From NCBI GenBank assembly GCA_958366945.1, contig CATXCY010000039.1, positions 1 to 26,943 of the forward strand: 26,943 nt of DNA, given 5' to 3'. The position numbers and the translations under genes were made by a program. This DNA is from Bruticola sp004554425 (lineage in GTDB: Bacteria > Vulcanimicrobiota > Xenobia > Xenobiales > Xenobiaceae). A model generated the notes under the pieces. That model saw nothing but the letters and a program-made list of their open reading frames with translations. It ran no database searches and was not told the DNA's origin. Shown here piece by piece: positions 1 through 7,798 of the stretch. Within the stretch, counting starts at the first letter, position 1; every line of letters starts with the position of its first letter.

Positions 1-54
1 ATTCATCCCACGGTCTAAAGACCGTGGGTTTTCTGGCTGGGTATCTTATAAAAA
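1..54. repeat. 54-bp terminal repeat with perfect palindrome (left copy)
   Basis: This stretch is identical to the reverse complement of the last 54 bases of the window. Positions 7-28 form a perfect palindrome with a 9-10 bp stem (CCCACGGTC / GACCGTGGG) around a TAAA loop. A GC stem with a TTTA-type loop near an element end is typical of the subterminal hairpins of IS200/IS605-family transposons and their TnpB-only derivatives. No transposase gene lies inside the window. Both window ends stop at the same base, so the sequence probably ends where a dispersed repeat broke the assembly, and the true repeat may extend outside. Confidence 0.8.
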
Positions 55-87
55 AATCTCCGTTTCGTAAGAAACGGAGATTTTTTT
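50..87. terminator. Intrinsic terminator after the amino acid permease
   Basis: A perfect 17-bp stem (50-66 with 71-87) closes on a GTAA loop. Both flanks are A/T runs, so the hairpin has a U-tract in either direction. It lies about 40 bases past the stop of the minus-strand permease and would also stop transcription entering from the left repeat. Confidence 0.85.
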
Positions 88-129
88 ATCTGCGCTCAAT
101 CCATTTGTGTTGCGCTAAATAAACAACTA

Positions 130-1734
130 TCAGTTAGCAGTTTTCGAAGCCTCAGCTTCTTTAGTAGCACCTTTTTCGCTCTCATTGACAATTGTGCTAG
201 CTACTTGCATTTCGTCATCAACTAGCTCTTGATTGAGAACACAATTGTGAGCAGACAGCGGTGCATTGAGCATAGTACTATGTTTATAACCATAGCACAG
301 ATAAATAATAGTACCTATTACCATCCATACTAAGAAGCGAATCCAAGTCATAGAAGGCATACCAGCTACCAGATAGAGACAGCAAATGATGCCACCAATA
401 GGCACCCAAGGAACCAAGGGAGTGCGGAAAGGACGAGCAAGATCAGGACGCTGACGGCGCATAATAATTACGCCCAAACATACTAATATGAAGGCAAACA
501 AAGTGCCAATATTGCACAGTTCAATTACAATGCTCAAATCCATAAAACCAGCGCATAAAGCTACTACAACAGTAGTTCCCCAAGTAGTAATATGGGGAGT
601 GCGGAACTTTTTGTGGACTCTGGCAAAGAACTTAGGAATCAAACCGTCACGAGCCATTACAAAAAAGATACGCGGTTGAGCAATTTGGAAAACCAATAAT
701 ACAGCAGTCATAGCTATAACAGCTCCAATAGCGATAACCGCTGCAACCTTAGGCATATTTATAGCAGCAAAAGCAGTGGCCATAGGTTCGGCCGTTCCCA
801 ATTCGGTATAGGGAATCATACCAGTTAAAACGGCGGCTACAGCGACATACAAGAAAGTACTAATAGCTAAAGTAATAACCATACCCAAAGGCAAATCGCG
901 ACCTGGATTTTCTGTTTCTTCAGCTAAAGTAGTAATGGCATCAAAACCTATATAAGCAAAAAACACCATAGCGGCACCAGCTTGAATACCAGTCCAACCA
1001 TTAGGAGCAAAAGGTGTCCAGTTTCCGGGATGGACATAGACAGCACCCAAAGCGATAACGCCTAAAATGATCATAATCTTAAAAACAACTAAGAAGTCAT
1101 TGAAACTAGCTGAGCATTTTATGCCACGCACGACAATGCAAGTAAGTAAAACTATAATAGCAATAGCTGGCAAATTGCACATAATGGGAATACCTAAAAT
1201 GTGGGGAGCACTGGCTATAGCTTCTGGAGAAGCTGTAAAATAGCTATCGGCCAACCAAGCAGGGAAATTGATACCGAACCCTCTTAAAATAGATAAGAAA
1301 TAGCCAGACCAAGAAATAGCTACTGCAATATTACCTACTGCATATTCCAAAATAAGGTTCCAACCTAAAATCCAGGCTACATACTCACCTAAACTAGCGT
1401 AAGCATAGGTATATGCACTACCAGCAGTAGGAATAACCGAAGCAAATTCTGCATAACAAAGCACACATAATAAGCATGCAATAGAAACAAGCAAGAAAGA
1501 GATCATAACTGCGGGGCCTGCAGCGACATAATCCCTGCTTCCAGCAGCGGCTAAACCTGTAGTAACAAAAATACCTGAGCCAATTACGGCTCCCACTCCG
1601 AAAGCGACTAAATCTTTAAGTTTAAGAGCACGTTTTAAAGCCTCACTCTGTTCAGAGTCGGCCTCTAATTTTAGTTGTTCAACGCTCTTAACTTGAAAGA
1701 TCCGCTTCAACAGCGCCAATAGACGTTCTAACAT
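130..1734 (-). CDS. APC-superfamily amino acid permease
   Basis: The 534-residue product is an integral inner-membrane transporter of the amino acid-polyamine-organocation superfamily, probably importing amino acids by proton symport. The first membrane segment carries the family's unwound substrate-binding motif GVGAVIGSGIFV (residues 46-57), and about 12 hydrophobic spans follow. The long N-terminal leader, the early glycine-rich helix and the permease C-terminal segments resemble the cationic amino acid transporter subfamily (YfnA/CAT-like). The hydrophilic C-terminal tail of about 50 residues is Glu/Ala/Thr-rich. The ATG is preceded by a weak GAGAGGG about 12 bases upstream. The gene is monocistronic, with a perfect terminator after it. 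The substrate cannot be read from sequence. Confidence 0.9.
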   Translation of the reverse strand: MLERLLALLKRIFQVKSVEQLKLEADSEQSEALKRALKLKDLVAFGVGAVIGSGIFVTTGLAAAGSRDYVAAGPAVMISFLLVSIACLLCVLCYAEFASVIPTAGSAYTYAYASLGEYVAWILGWNLILEYAVGNIAVAISWSGYFLSILRGFGINFPAWLADSYFTASPEAIASAPHILGIPIMCNLPAIAIIVLLTCIVVRGIKCSASFNDFLVVFKIMIILGVIALGAVYVHPGNWTPFAPNGWTGIQAGAAMVFFAYIGFDAITTLAEETENPGRDLPLGMVITLAISTFLYVAVAAVLTGMIPYTELGTAEPMATAFAAINMPKVAAVIAIGAVIAMTAVLLVFQIAQPRIFFVMARDGLIPKFFARVHKKFRTPHITTWGTTVVVALCAGFMDLSIVIELCNIGTLFAFILVCLGVIIMRRQRPDLARPFRTPLVPWVPIGGIICCLYLVAGMPSMTWIRFLVWMVIGTIIYLCYGYKHSTMLNAPLSAHNCVLNQELVDDEMQVASTIVNESEKGATKEAEASKTAN

Positions 1735-1886
1735 TATTGAAAAACGGCCCTCTCACTAAAAATAAAAAAATAACATCCGGTTCAGCTTCTAATAAACTTT
1801 TGCTTGTACCTTGCTTGTATGACCAAAAATGTTAATATTGCAATCTTATTTTCGACCATTTTCGGCCTTTATGCATACTTTTTATC

Positions 1887-1915
1887 ATTAGATAAGTATA
1901 AAAAGTTAAATACAA
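1887..1915 (-). promoter_or_regulatory. Candidate sigma-70-type promoter for the permease
   Basis: Read on the minus strand, TTGTAT at 1915-1910 and TCTAAT at 1892-1887 are separated by 17 bases. The -10 hexamer matches consensus at five of six positions and the -35 at about half. It lies about 150 bases before the permease start codon and past the mutS2 terminator. AT-rich DNA gives many such matches, so this is tentative. Confidence 0.3.
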
Positions 1916-1939
1916 AGTTCACTTGATATTTAGAAATAG

Positions 1940-1977
1940 AAAAAAGCCGCCTCCTCCCTTACGGAAGTTGACAGCTT
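1940..1977 (-). terminator. Intrinsic terminator of mutS2
   Basis: On the minus strand an 8-bp outer stem (AAGCTGTC with GGCGGCTT, two G-U pairs) and a 5-bp inner stem (CTTCC with GGGAG) close on a GTAA loop, followed by a T6 run. It sits about 70 bases after the mutS2 stop codon. Confidence 0.7.
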
Positions 1978-2044
1978 GATCATTGGATAGCATAAGCAAG
2001 ATTTAGACCTAAGCAGAATCTTGCCTATAAAAATAACTAATGAA

Positions 2045-4957
2045 TTAGTTATTCAAAGTAGCTATAGTAGCTCCGATACCGCCTTCTGTGGCTTTACCCA
2101 TGCGATAGGAAGCAATAGAAGGATGGTTCTTGATATAATCGATAACAGCTTTACGCAAAGTGCCTGTGCCTTTGCCGTGAATTATCTCTAATTGATGTAC
2201 TCCGCTCATAAATGCATCATCAATTTTGGCCCCCAACTCCCAAAGAGCTTCGTCGACATTTTTGCCATGCAAATCGATACGACTGGAAAGCATGGTCATG
2301 CTGCCACCTCTGGGAATAGATCCAACTTCGCTTTTCTCTGGAGCCAATACTTGAAGATCTTCCTTTTTAACTTTTATACGAATAACACCAATTTGCACTT
2401 CAGCTTTTTTATCGGAAAGAGAAAGCACAGTACCGTCTTGGCCATAGCGAGGTACAAATACGTGAGAGCCTACCTCTAGCGGTAAATTGACAGCTTTAAC
2501 CTCCTCCTCTGGCTGCTGTTCCTCTTCTTCAGATGCAAAGCCATCCAACCCTAACTCATCGGCCAATTTGGCTCCTATAGCTCGGCTTTCACTTACAGCA
2601 GCATTGGGATCGGCTGAAAGGCTGACCTCCAAAGCCTGAGCTGCTGTATTTTTGAGCCTCTCTTTTAATTTACTGTGTCCAGGAATTTTGGGAGCTTTGT
2701 TCTTTAAGTTGCTAACTTCGGCGCTGATACTATCCAAATTACCTTCTGTACTTTGGGCTTGCTCCCTAATGTACTGGTCAAGTTTATCTAAACGCGAATA
2801 GGTATTTTCCGACTTGTCAGGTGTTTCTGAAACCGAATAGTCTCCAACATCTTCCTGGGCTACTTCCAATTGCAAATTATCTTCAGCCGTATCTATATTG
2901 CGCCTGCTAGTCGAAATTTCAGATTTAGGGGTAAGTCCTTCTCGCTCTTTACGATAATTAACCGCTTCTTGCAAAGCTTGAGCCAAAGCCTTTGAAGCTA
3001 CAGGATTTAATTCTACAAGTTCTTCCAAAGCTTCAAATTCAACTAAAGCCCTGCTAAGTTCGGCTGCGGCTCTACGCAGTTCAACAATAGACTGACGGCG
3101 TACATTGCCCAATTGAGCCAAATTGCGACGCACACTACCAGTGAGACCGCGCAAATGACGGCGGGAAGATTCAACTAATTCTTCCGTTTCAGAGGTAGCT
3201 TTGGCGATCATTTCTGAGCACTCTCGCTGAGCGTTTTCTACTTTTTGCTCATAAGCAGAGCGCAAACGGCCCACTTGAGCTAACTGGTCACGCAAACGTT
3301 TGGCCAAACGCTCGTTAACCTCGCGCTCTTTGTCAAGTTCGCCCAATAAGCCATTAATTTGAGCGGTATTTCCACCCAAAAGTTCAACAGCTCGCCGTTC
3401 AATTTCCGCAGGTAATCCTAAGCGACTGGCTATTTTTAGAGCATTAGAGCGACCAGGAACGCCCATAATTACTCTGAAGGTCGGCGCTAAGGTATCACTA
3501 TCAAACTCTACGGCAGCATTAGTCATGCCCTCACGCTGAGAAGCAAAGTTCTTCAACTCGGAAAGATGAGTAGTTACCACCGTAACGGCACCTTTGGAAT
3601 GGAAATATTCCAATACAGCTTCAGCTAAGGCTCCGCCTTCGGCCGGATCTGTACCTGCTCCCAATTCATCGAGCAAAAGCAAAGTATGTTCTTGAGCATG
3701 AGGAATCATGCGTAAAACCTGATTGATATGCGCAGAGAAAGTAGACAAATTTTGCATAATACTTTGCTCATCGCCAATATCAGCCCAAACTTGCTCAAAG
3801 AAAGGAATGCAACTAGAAGAATCAGCCGGAATGGGCAAGCCGGAAATAGCCATCATAACCATCAAGCCAATAGTTTTTAAAGCTACAGTTTTGCCTCCAG
3901 TGTTGGGGCCAGTAATAATTAAGGTGCGATTATTTTCCAAATCAAAAGTCATGGGCACTACTTTGTCGCCCAAACGTTCGATAAGCAAAGGATGGCGAGC
4001 AGAAGCAATAAGCAATGACGATTTGTCTTTTACTTCAGGTAACGAAGAGTCTGAATGAGCTGCATATTTGGCAATAGCTTGCAAAGCTTCCAACCAAGCC
4101 AATTCTTCCAAGCTGTCAGCCAGCTCACGCCCGTTAGCTCCAACTAGCTCAGTTAAACTTTGCAAAATGCGCTCAATTTCAGCCGTCTCGGCCAGAGCTT
4201 TGGTACGGCTGAGGTTGCTAAGCTCAACTACAGCCAAAGGCTCCATAAAAAGTGTAGCGCCGCTGGCCGACTGGTCAATAATAAGACCGGGGAAATGGCC
4301 GCGATATTCAGCTTTAATGGGAATGACCTGGCGGCCAAAACGCGTTGAGATGACCGGATCTTGAATCATACGCGCGTACTCAGAATTGCGCAGGAAGTCG
4401 TGTAAACGCTCCTCTACACTAGCTCTAGCAGCAGCCAGCTCTTGACGTATACGGGCTAAGTTTGGTGTAGCGTTGGGAGATAGTTCTCCATCGGGAGTTA
4501 TGGCTCGCGCAACTTGTTTTTCTATATCGCGAAATTGCCCCAAACGCAAAGCTTTATCACTTAAGAGAGGGTACTCCTTACTGCGAGAGCGCAAAAAAGT
4601 ACCTACTTGACGAGAGAGCTGAGCTAAATGCAAGATGCCCAACAATTCCGCAGGTTGCAATGATTTGTGGCGCTGAGAAGCTTTGATAGCCGACTGAACA
4701 TCACCCAAATTGTCGGTGTAAAGATTGCAACCTTTATCGACATTGAGCCGCATGGCTTCTTCTATTTCTAGCTGCCGCGTTTGTACATCCTCCAAATCAG
4801 CCAGCGGATGTAGTTCTCTTATTATGTTGGCTGCAGGTCCCCAATGAGCATATCCAGCTATTACCTCCAAAACTTGATTAAATTCTAAAGTTTTGCCGCT
4901 CTGAGCATTGATAAGTCTTATTTCATTTTCTTTTGCATTCTGTTTGTAAAAACTCAT
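2045..4957 (-). CDS. mutS2: MutS2 ATPase/endonuclease with Smr domain
   Basis: MutS2 is a MutS homologue without the mismatch-binding domain. It is implicated in suppressing recombination and in rescuing collided ribosomes. The 970-residue product has the core and clamp helices (about 1-330), Walker A GPNTGGKT (350-357), the STFSAH signature (405-410), Walker B LLLLDELGAGTDP (about 426-438), the TTHLSELK switch (462-469), a coiled coil (about 520-660), a KOW-like segment from 827, and a C-terminal Smr nuclease domain with IDLHG and HGKGTG. Usual length is about 780; the excess lies in a long charged linker at roughly 670-825. I chose ATG 4957 because AAGGAAG lies just upstream; an in-frame start 18 codons earlier has no ribosome site. 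Transcription diverges from the HAMP gene. Confidence 0.95.
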   Translation of the reverse strand: MSFYKQNAKENEIRLINAQSGKTLEFNQVLEVIAGYAHWGPAANIIRELHPLADLEDVQTRQLEIEEAMRLNVDKGCNLYTDNLGDVQSAIKASQRHKSLQPAELLGILHLAQLSRQVGTFLRSRSKEYPLLSDKALRLGQFRDIEKQVARAITPDGELSPNATPNLARIRQELAAARASVEERLHDFLRNSEYARMIQDPVISTRFGRQVIPIKAEYRGHFPGLIIDQSASGATLFMEPLAVVELSNLSRTKALAETAEIERILQSLTELVGANGRELADSLEELAWLEALQAIAKYAAHSDSSLPEVKDKSSLLIASARHPLLIERLGDKVVPMTFDLENNRTLIITGPNTGGKTVALKTIGLMVMMAISGLPIPADSSSCIPFFEQVWADIGDEQSIMQNLSTFSAHINQVLRMIPHAQEHTLLLLDELGAGTDPAEGGALAEAVLEYFHSKGAVTVVTTHLSELKNFASQREGMTNAAVEFDSDTLAPTFRVIMGVPGRSNALKIASRLGLPAEIERRAVELLGGNTAQINGLLGELDKEREVNERLAKRLRDQLAQVGRLRSAYEQKVENAQRECSEMIAKATSETEELVESSRRHLRGLTGSVRRNLAQLGNVRRQSIVELRRAAAELSRALVEFEALEELVELNPVASKALAQALQEAVNYRKEREGLTPKSEISTSRRNIDTAEDNLQLEVAQEDVGDYSVSETPDKSENTYSRLDKLDQYIREQAQSTEGNLDSISAEVSNLKNKAPKIPGHSKLKERLKNTAAQALEVSLSADPNAAVSESRAIGAKLADELGLDGFASEEEEQQPEEEVKAVNLPLEVGSHVFVPRYGQDGTVLSLSDKKAEVQIGVIRIKVKKEDLQVLAPEKSEVGSIPRGGSMTMLSSRIDLHGKNVDEALWELGAKIDDAFMSGVHQLEIIHGKGTGTLRKAVIDYIKNHPSIASYRMGKATEGGIGATIATLNN

Positions 4958-5141
4958 ATTTTCTTCCTTTAAAAAAGATAGTACGCTTGAACTGAAAGAG
5001 CAAAAAAGCATTCAACTACTTTATTCTCTGATCGTGATAAAAAACAGAAAGTGTTTTTTTCCCCAATCGCTACTAATAAAAACAGTTCAAATACGCCTGA
5101 TTTTAGCTCAATTTCATGCAGTTGTGAAGAAGCCATAATCT

Positions 5142-6932
5142 GTGGCCAAAGTTAACAATCAGGCGTCAGCCCAATATTATTGGAAAGTTTGTAGGCTTTT
5201 ATCAACTCGGCGCGAATTGGCGCAGAACGTTATTATGCCTAAAAATAAGTTTTTTCCGCTTAAAATTAAGATGCTTTTAGCTTTGCTACCCTTGACGGTG
5301 TTTTTTGCTTTTTTCTGCTTTGCCGTCATTAAGGGTGGCGAGCAACTTTCTCTCACTCGTTCTTTAGCCATGCGCAGCGAATCACTGGGAGAATGTCTGG
5401 CTGCCATGAGTGCCGATTCATTGGCCGATCCGGGCAATTATGCAAAATCTGCTAAATTGCAAAGAAATATTTCGGTATTAGCTGAACAACGAGGCGTGAG
5501 CGCTCTGGAAGTTCTCAACAGTGCAGGCAAAGTGAAAGCCAGCTCTTTATCGGCGGAAATAGGTTCTGTTAAAAATGATGAGCAAACACGTAAAGCGCTG
5601 GGACTGTCTGTTATTCAAAGCGGCTTAGAAACTTCTGGAGAGACAGAGTGCATGGTTAGCACTGTTCCAGTGCGTTCTTCCGACAGCAGCTTAGGCATAG
5701 TCAGAGTTTATCTTGCAACCGATGAGCTTACAGTAGCTTTCAGCGGCTTAAAACGCCAGCTGTTGGGCTTGGTATTTATTCTTATTTCAGGTGCTTTGGG
5801 CTTTACAGCCTTCGTGTCTTATTTTTACGGCAATCCATTGCTCAACTTGGCTGAAGTAGCCGATCAAATGGCTCAAGGCAAATTAGAGACCAGAGCTGAC
5901 CAAAACCGAGCTGACGAAATAGGTTTGGCCGCTTCCCGATTAAATCGTCTTTCCGAATATATTCAAAAACTTATAGCTTCTTCACAAGCCGAAGAAACAG
6001 AAAAGCGTGAGCGCATTCACGCATTGCGCAACTTTGTAGACGGAGTTTTAGCTGGAGACACTGAAAGTCAAGCTAAAGTTGAAGACATAGACGAATTGGG
6101 ACAGCTCTCTATGAGTATCAACGAGCTGGTACGCCATATGCGCACTCTGAGCGCAGCCGAGCAAGCTTTACAAGATCGCGTCAACGAATCAGAACATATA
6201 GACGTCGGTTCTTGCCCAACTATAGGCGATTTGCCTGTAAACGGCACCTCTCCTAAGCTAGAAGAGTACGACCTTTCCGCTTCCTCCTCAACTCCACAAT
6301 ATTATAAAAATCGTCTCTTGCCAGACTCTGAAACTGTTATTGCCATGGCTGCCCCGGCTCCTAAGCGCTCCGAATCTTCTCAGCCTACCTCTTCTCAGCC
6401 TGTTCATAAAGACAGCCAAGAACAAGGCCATGACAACTCTTTCGTATCTTTCCAAGAAGATTACAGTTTGGCTCAAGGCGGCGAATTAAACAACTCGCAA
6501 CTAGATTACGTTAATAAGCTCAGTCGTCTGGGCGCTGGAAAAACGGCCCTTATTGCCACCGGAGGTACTGAAGACTCTTATCCTTTCTTGCGTCGTATTC
6601 TGGAAGACGAAGGTTTCAGCGTTCTTTATGCTTCCACTATAGGAGAAATGCTAGAGATTACTTCCTACGCCAAAGTGGATTTGGTAATGGTCGAATTTAA
6701 CGACATGGATGGTGGCAACCAACACGCTGTCAACAGATTGCGCGGTGTGCCCGGCGGAGAAGACGTTTCTGCTATCGTTTTAGAAGCTACAGAGCATACC
6801 AATGTTCCTTATGCTTCTATGCAAGGCGTGATTCAAATCATCATTCCCAATGCTGATGATGAGTTAATTAGCATGATTCGAGAAGCTCTAGCCGAGATAG
6901 TCTTAACTGGAGGCAGCAATCCTTTTATTTAG
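5142..6932 (+). CDS. HAMP-domain membrane protein with C-terminal pseudo-receiver domain
   Basis: The architecture is that of a sensor without any kinase or methyl-accepting output. Residues 43-64 form one membrane span, about 65-204 an extracytoplasmic sensor-like region and 206-230 a second span. A HAMP domain follows (about 231-276), then a second HAMP-like segment (about 291-336), a low-complexity Ser/Gln linker (about 350-460) and a terminal domain (about 466-590) with the strand-helix pattern of a response-regulator receiver. In the strand that normally ends in the phospho-Asp the sequence is VDLVMVEFNDMDG, with Glu518 in that position, and the N-terminal acidic pair is missing, so classical phosphorylation is unlikely. 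The GTG start has AAGAAG nine bases upstream. ATG 5235 is an alternative that puts the first span nearer the N-terminus but lacks a ribosome site. The function is unknown. Confidence 0.8.
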   Translation: MAKVNNQASAQYYWKVCRLLSTRRELAQNVIMPKNKFFPLKIKMLLALLPLTVFFAFFCFAVIKGGEQLSLTRSLAMRSESLGECLAAMSADSLADPGNYAKSAKLQRNISVLAEQRGVSALEVLNSAGKVKASSLSAEIGSVKNDEQTRKALGLSVIQSGLETSGETECMVSTVPVRSSDSSLGIVRVYLATDELTVAFSGLKRQLLGLVFILISGALGFTAFVSYFYGNPLLNLAEVADQMAQGKLETRADQNRADEIGLAASRLNRLSEYIQKLIASSQAEETEKRERIHALRNFVDGVLAGDTESQAKVEDIDELGQLSMSINELVRHMRTLSAAEQALQDRVNESEHIDVGSCPTIGDLPVNGTSPKLEEYDLSASSSTPQYYKNRLLPDSETVIAMAAPAPKRSESSQPTSSQPVHKDSQEQGHDNSFVSFQEDYSLAQGGELNNSQLDYVNKLSRLGAGKTALIATGGTEDSYPFLRRILEDEGFSVLYASTIGEMLEITSYAKVDLVMVEFNDMDGGNQHAVNRLRGVPGGEDVSAIVLEATEHTNVPYASMQGVIQIIIPNADDELISMIREALAEIVLTGGSNPFI

Positions 6933-7017
6933 GGTAAAAAAACGAATTATAAGGAAATCCTTTTTCCTAATTGAACTCTAATTGAAAAGCACTTTCGCTT
7001 TAGGATAAAAACAGGCT

Positions 7018-7170
7018 ATGGTGGACACGGTATTCACTTCAGACAATAATATAAGTGTGGATGAATTGCCCAATATTCCTCAGCAAGGCAATCCTACCAT
7101 TTTGCTGGTGTTGGCCTTGGTGTTTGCTATTATCGGACTCTTGCTTTTGCTATGGCCTAGTTCTCTATAA
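7018..7170 (+). CDS. Small single-span membrane protein (50 aa)
   Basis: The reading frame starts MVDTVFTSDN and encodes a polar, acidic N-terminal half of about 25 residues (ending PNIPQQGNP). An uninterrupted hydrophobic helix rich in Leu/Val/Ile follows, and the protein ends LLWPSSL. This looks like a small bitopic or tail-anchored membrane protein. An AGGAT lies about 10 bases before the ATG. It sits 85 bases after the pseudo-receiver gene and about 180 bases before rsfS, on the same strand. A competing 73-codon frame at 7055-7276 is shifted and Cys/Trp-rich, and I judge it spurious. I do not recognise a family. Confidence 0.55.
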   Translation: MVDTVFTSDNNISVDELPNIPQQGNPTILLVLALVFAIIGLLLLLWPSSL

Positions 7171-7348
7171 CTTAACAACTAATAGCATTCATTACGCAAC
7201 AAGTAAGTATTTAGAGTTGCCTATATTATTTATTTTCGTTACCTATATTTTTATCACGACCGTTTTAGATGCTTAATTTGACAATAAGCGCTGTTTTTTC
7301 TATCATTCTATGAGTTTTTTTCAAGAGAAAGAGGTAAAAGAAGACAAT

Positions 7349-7729
7349 ATGTTCGCAGATTCTTTAGATATGGCCAAAGCAATAGCCGACGTTTGCTACC
7401 AAAAGCTAGGTAAAGACACAGTTGTCTTAGATATGAGCAAAGACTCAGTTCTTTGCGATTATTTCGTTATTTGCGACGCTCCTACCCGCAACCAGTTGCG
7501 CGATATTGCCGAAAATATCGATAAAAAGCTATCAGAACAGGGAATTGAGCCCAAGTCTATTCAAGGCAAAAATGACAATGCTTGGACTTTGATGGACTAT
7601 AGTTCAGTAATCGTACATCTGTTTATTAGCGGCGAGCGCAGCTTCTACAACTTAGAGGGTATGTGGAAATCCGCTCCTATAGTTTACGCTCCGGATGCCG
7701 AAGAGGCCAACAAAGAAGAAAAGGCCTAG
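7349..7729 (+). CDS. rsfS: Ribosomal silencing factor RsfS (Iojap family)
   Basis: RsfS binds ribosomal protein L14 on the large subunit and blocks joining of the 30S subunit during starvation or stationary phase. The 126-residue product has the family core: an N-terminal helix (SLDMAKAIADVCYQKL), the strand and turn DYFVICDAPTRNQL, and the C-terminal hallmark with DNAWTLMDYSSVIVHLF and SFYNLEGMWKSAP. A short acidic tail (EEANKEEKA) follows. I chose ATG 7349 because AAGAAG lies six bases upstream and the family begins near here; the frame stays open to an ATG at 7310 that has no ribosome site. In many Firmicutes rsfS neighbours lytR and nadD; here it precedes htrA instead. Confidence 0.95.
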   Translation: MFADSLDMAKAIADVCYQKLGKDTVVLDMSKDSVLCDYFVICDAPTRNQLRDIAENIDKKLSEQGIEPKSIQGKNDNAWTLMDYSSVIVHLFISGERSFYNLEGMWKSAPIVYAPDAEEANKEEKA

Positions 7730-7798
7730 ATTTACCAACCCAGCCGTAAGCCTAGGTAGTTGTCTTAAGGCAATTTCGGAAGCTATGAAAGGTTTAAC

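Larger units (their letters stand above)
1735..2044. other. Intergenic region between mutS2 and the permease gene
   Basis: This 310-base AT-rich spacer separates two minus-strand genes. It holds the mutS2 terminator (1940-1977), an 8-bp inverted repeat (1996-2003 with 2017-2024) just after the mutS2 stop, and a candidate permease promoter (1887-1915). I see no coding potential. Confidence 0.6.

Noticed and set aside
4068..4364. Plus-strand frames opposite mutS2
   Set aside because: They are antisense shadows of a well-supported gene, with no ribosome sites or family resemblance.
7055..7276. 73-codon plus-strand frame between the pseudo-receiver gene and rsfS
   Set aside because: It overlaps the 50-residue small membrane protein in another frame, has no ribosome site and an odd Cys/Trp-rich content. 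The 50-residue frame is the better candidate.
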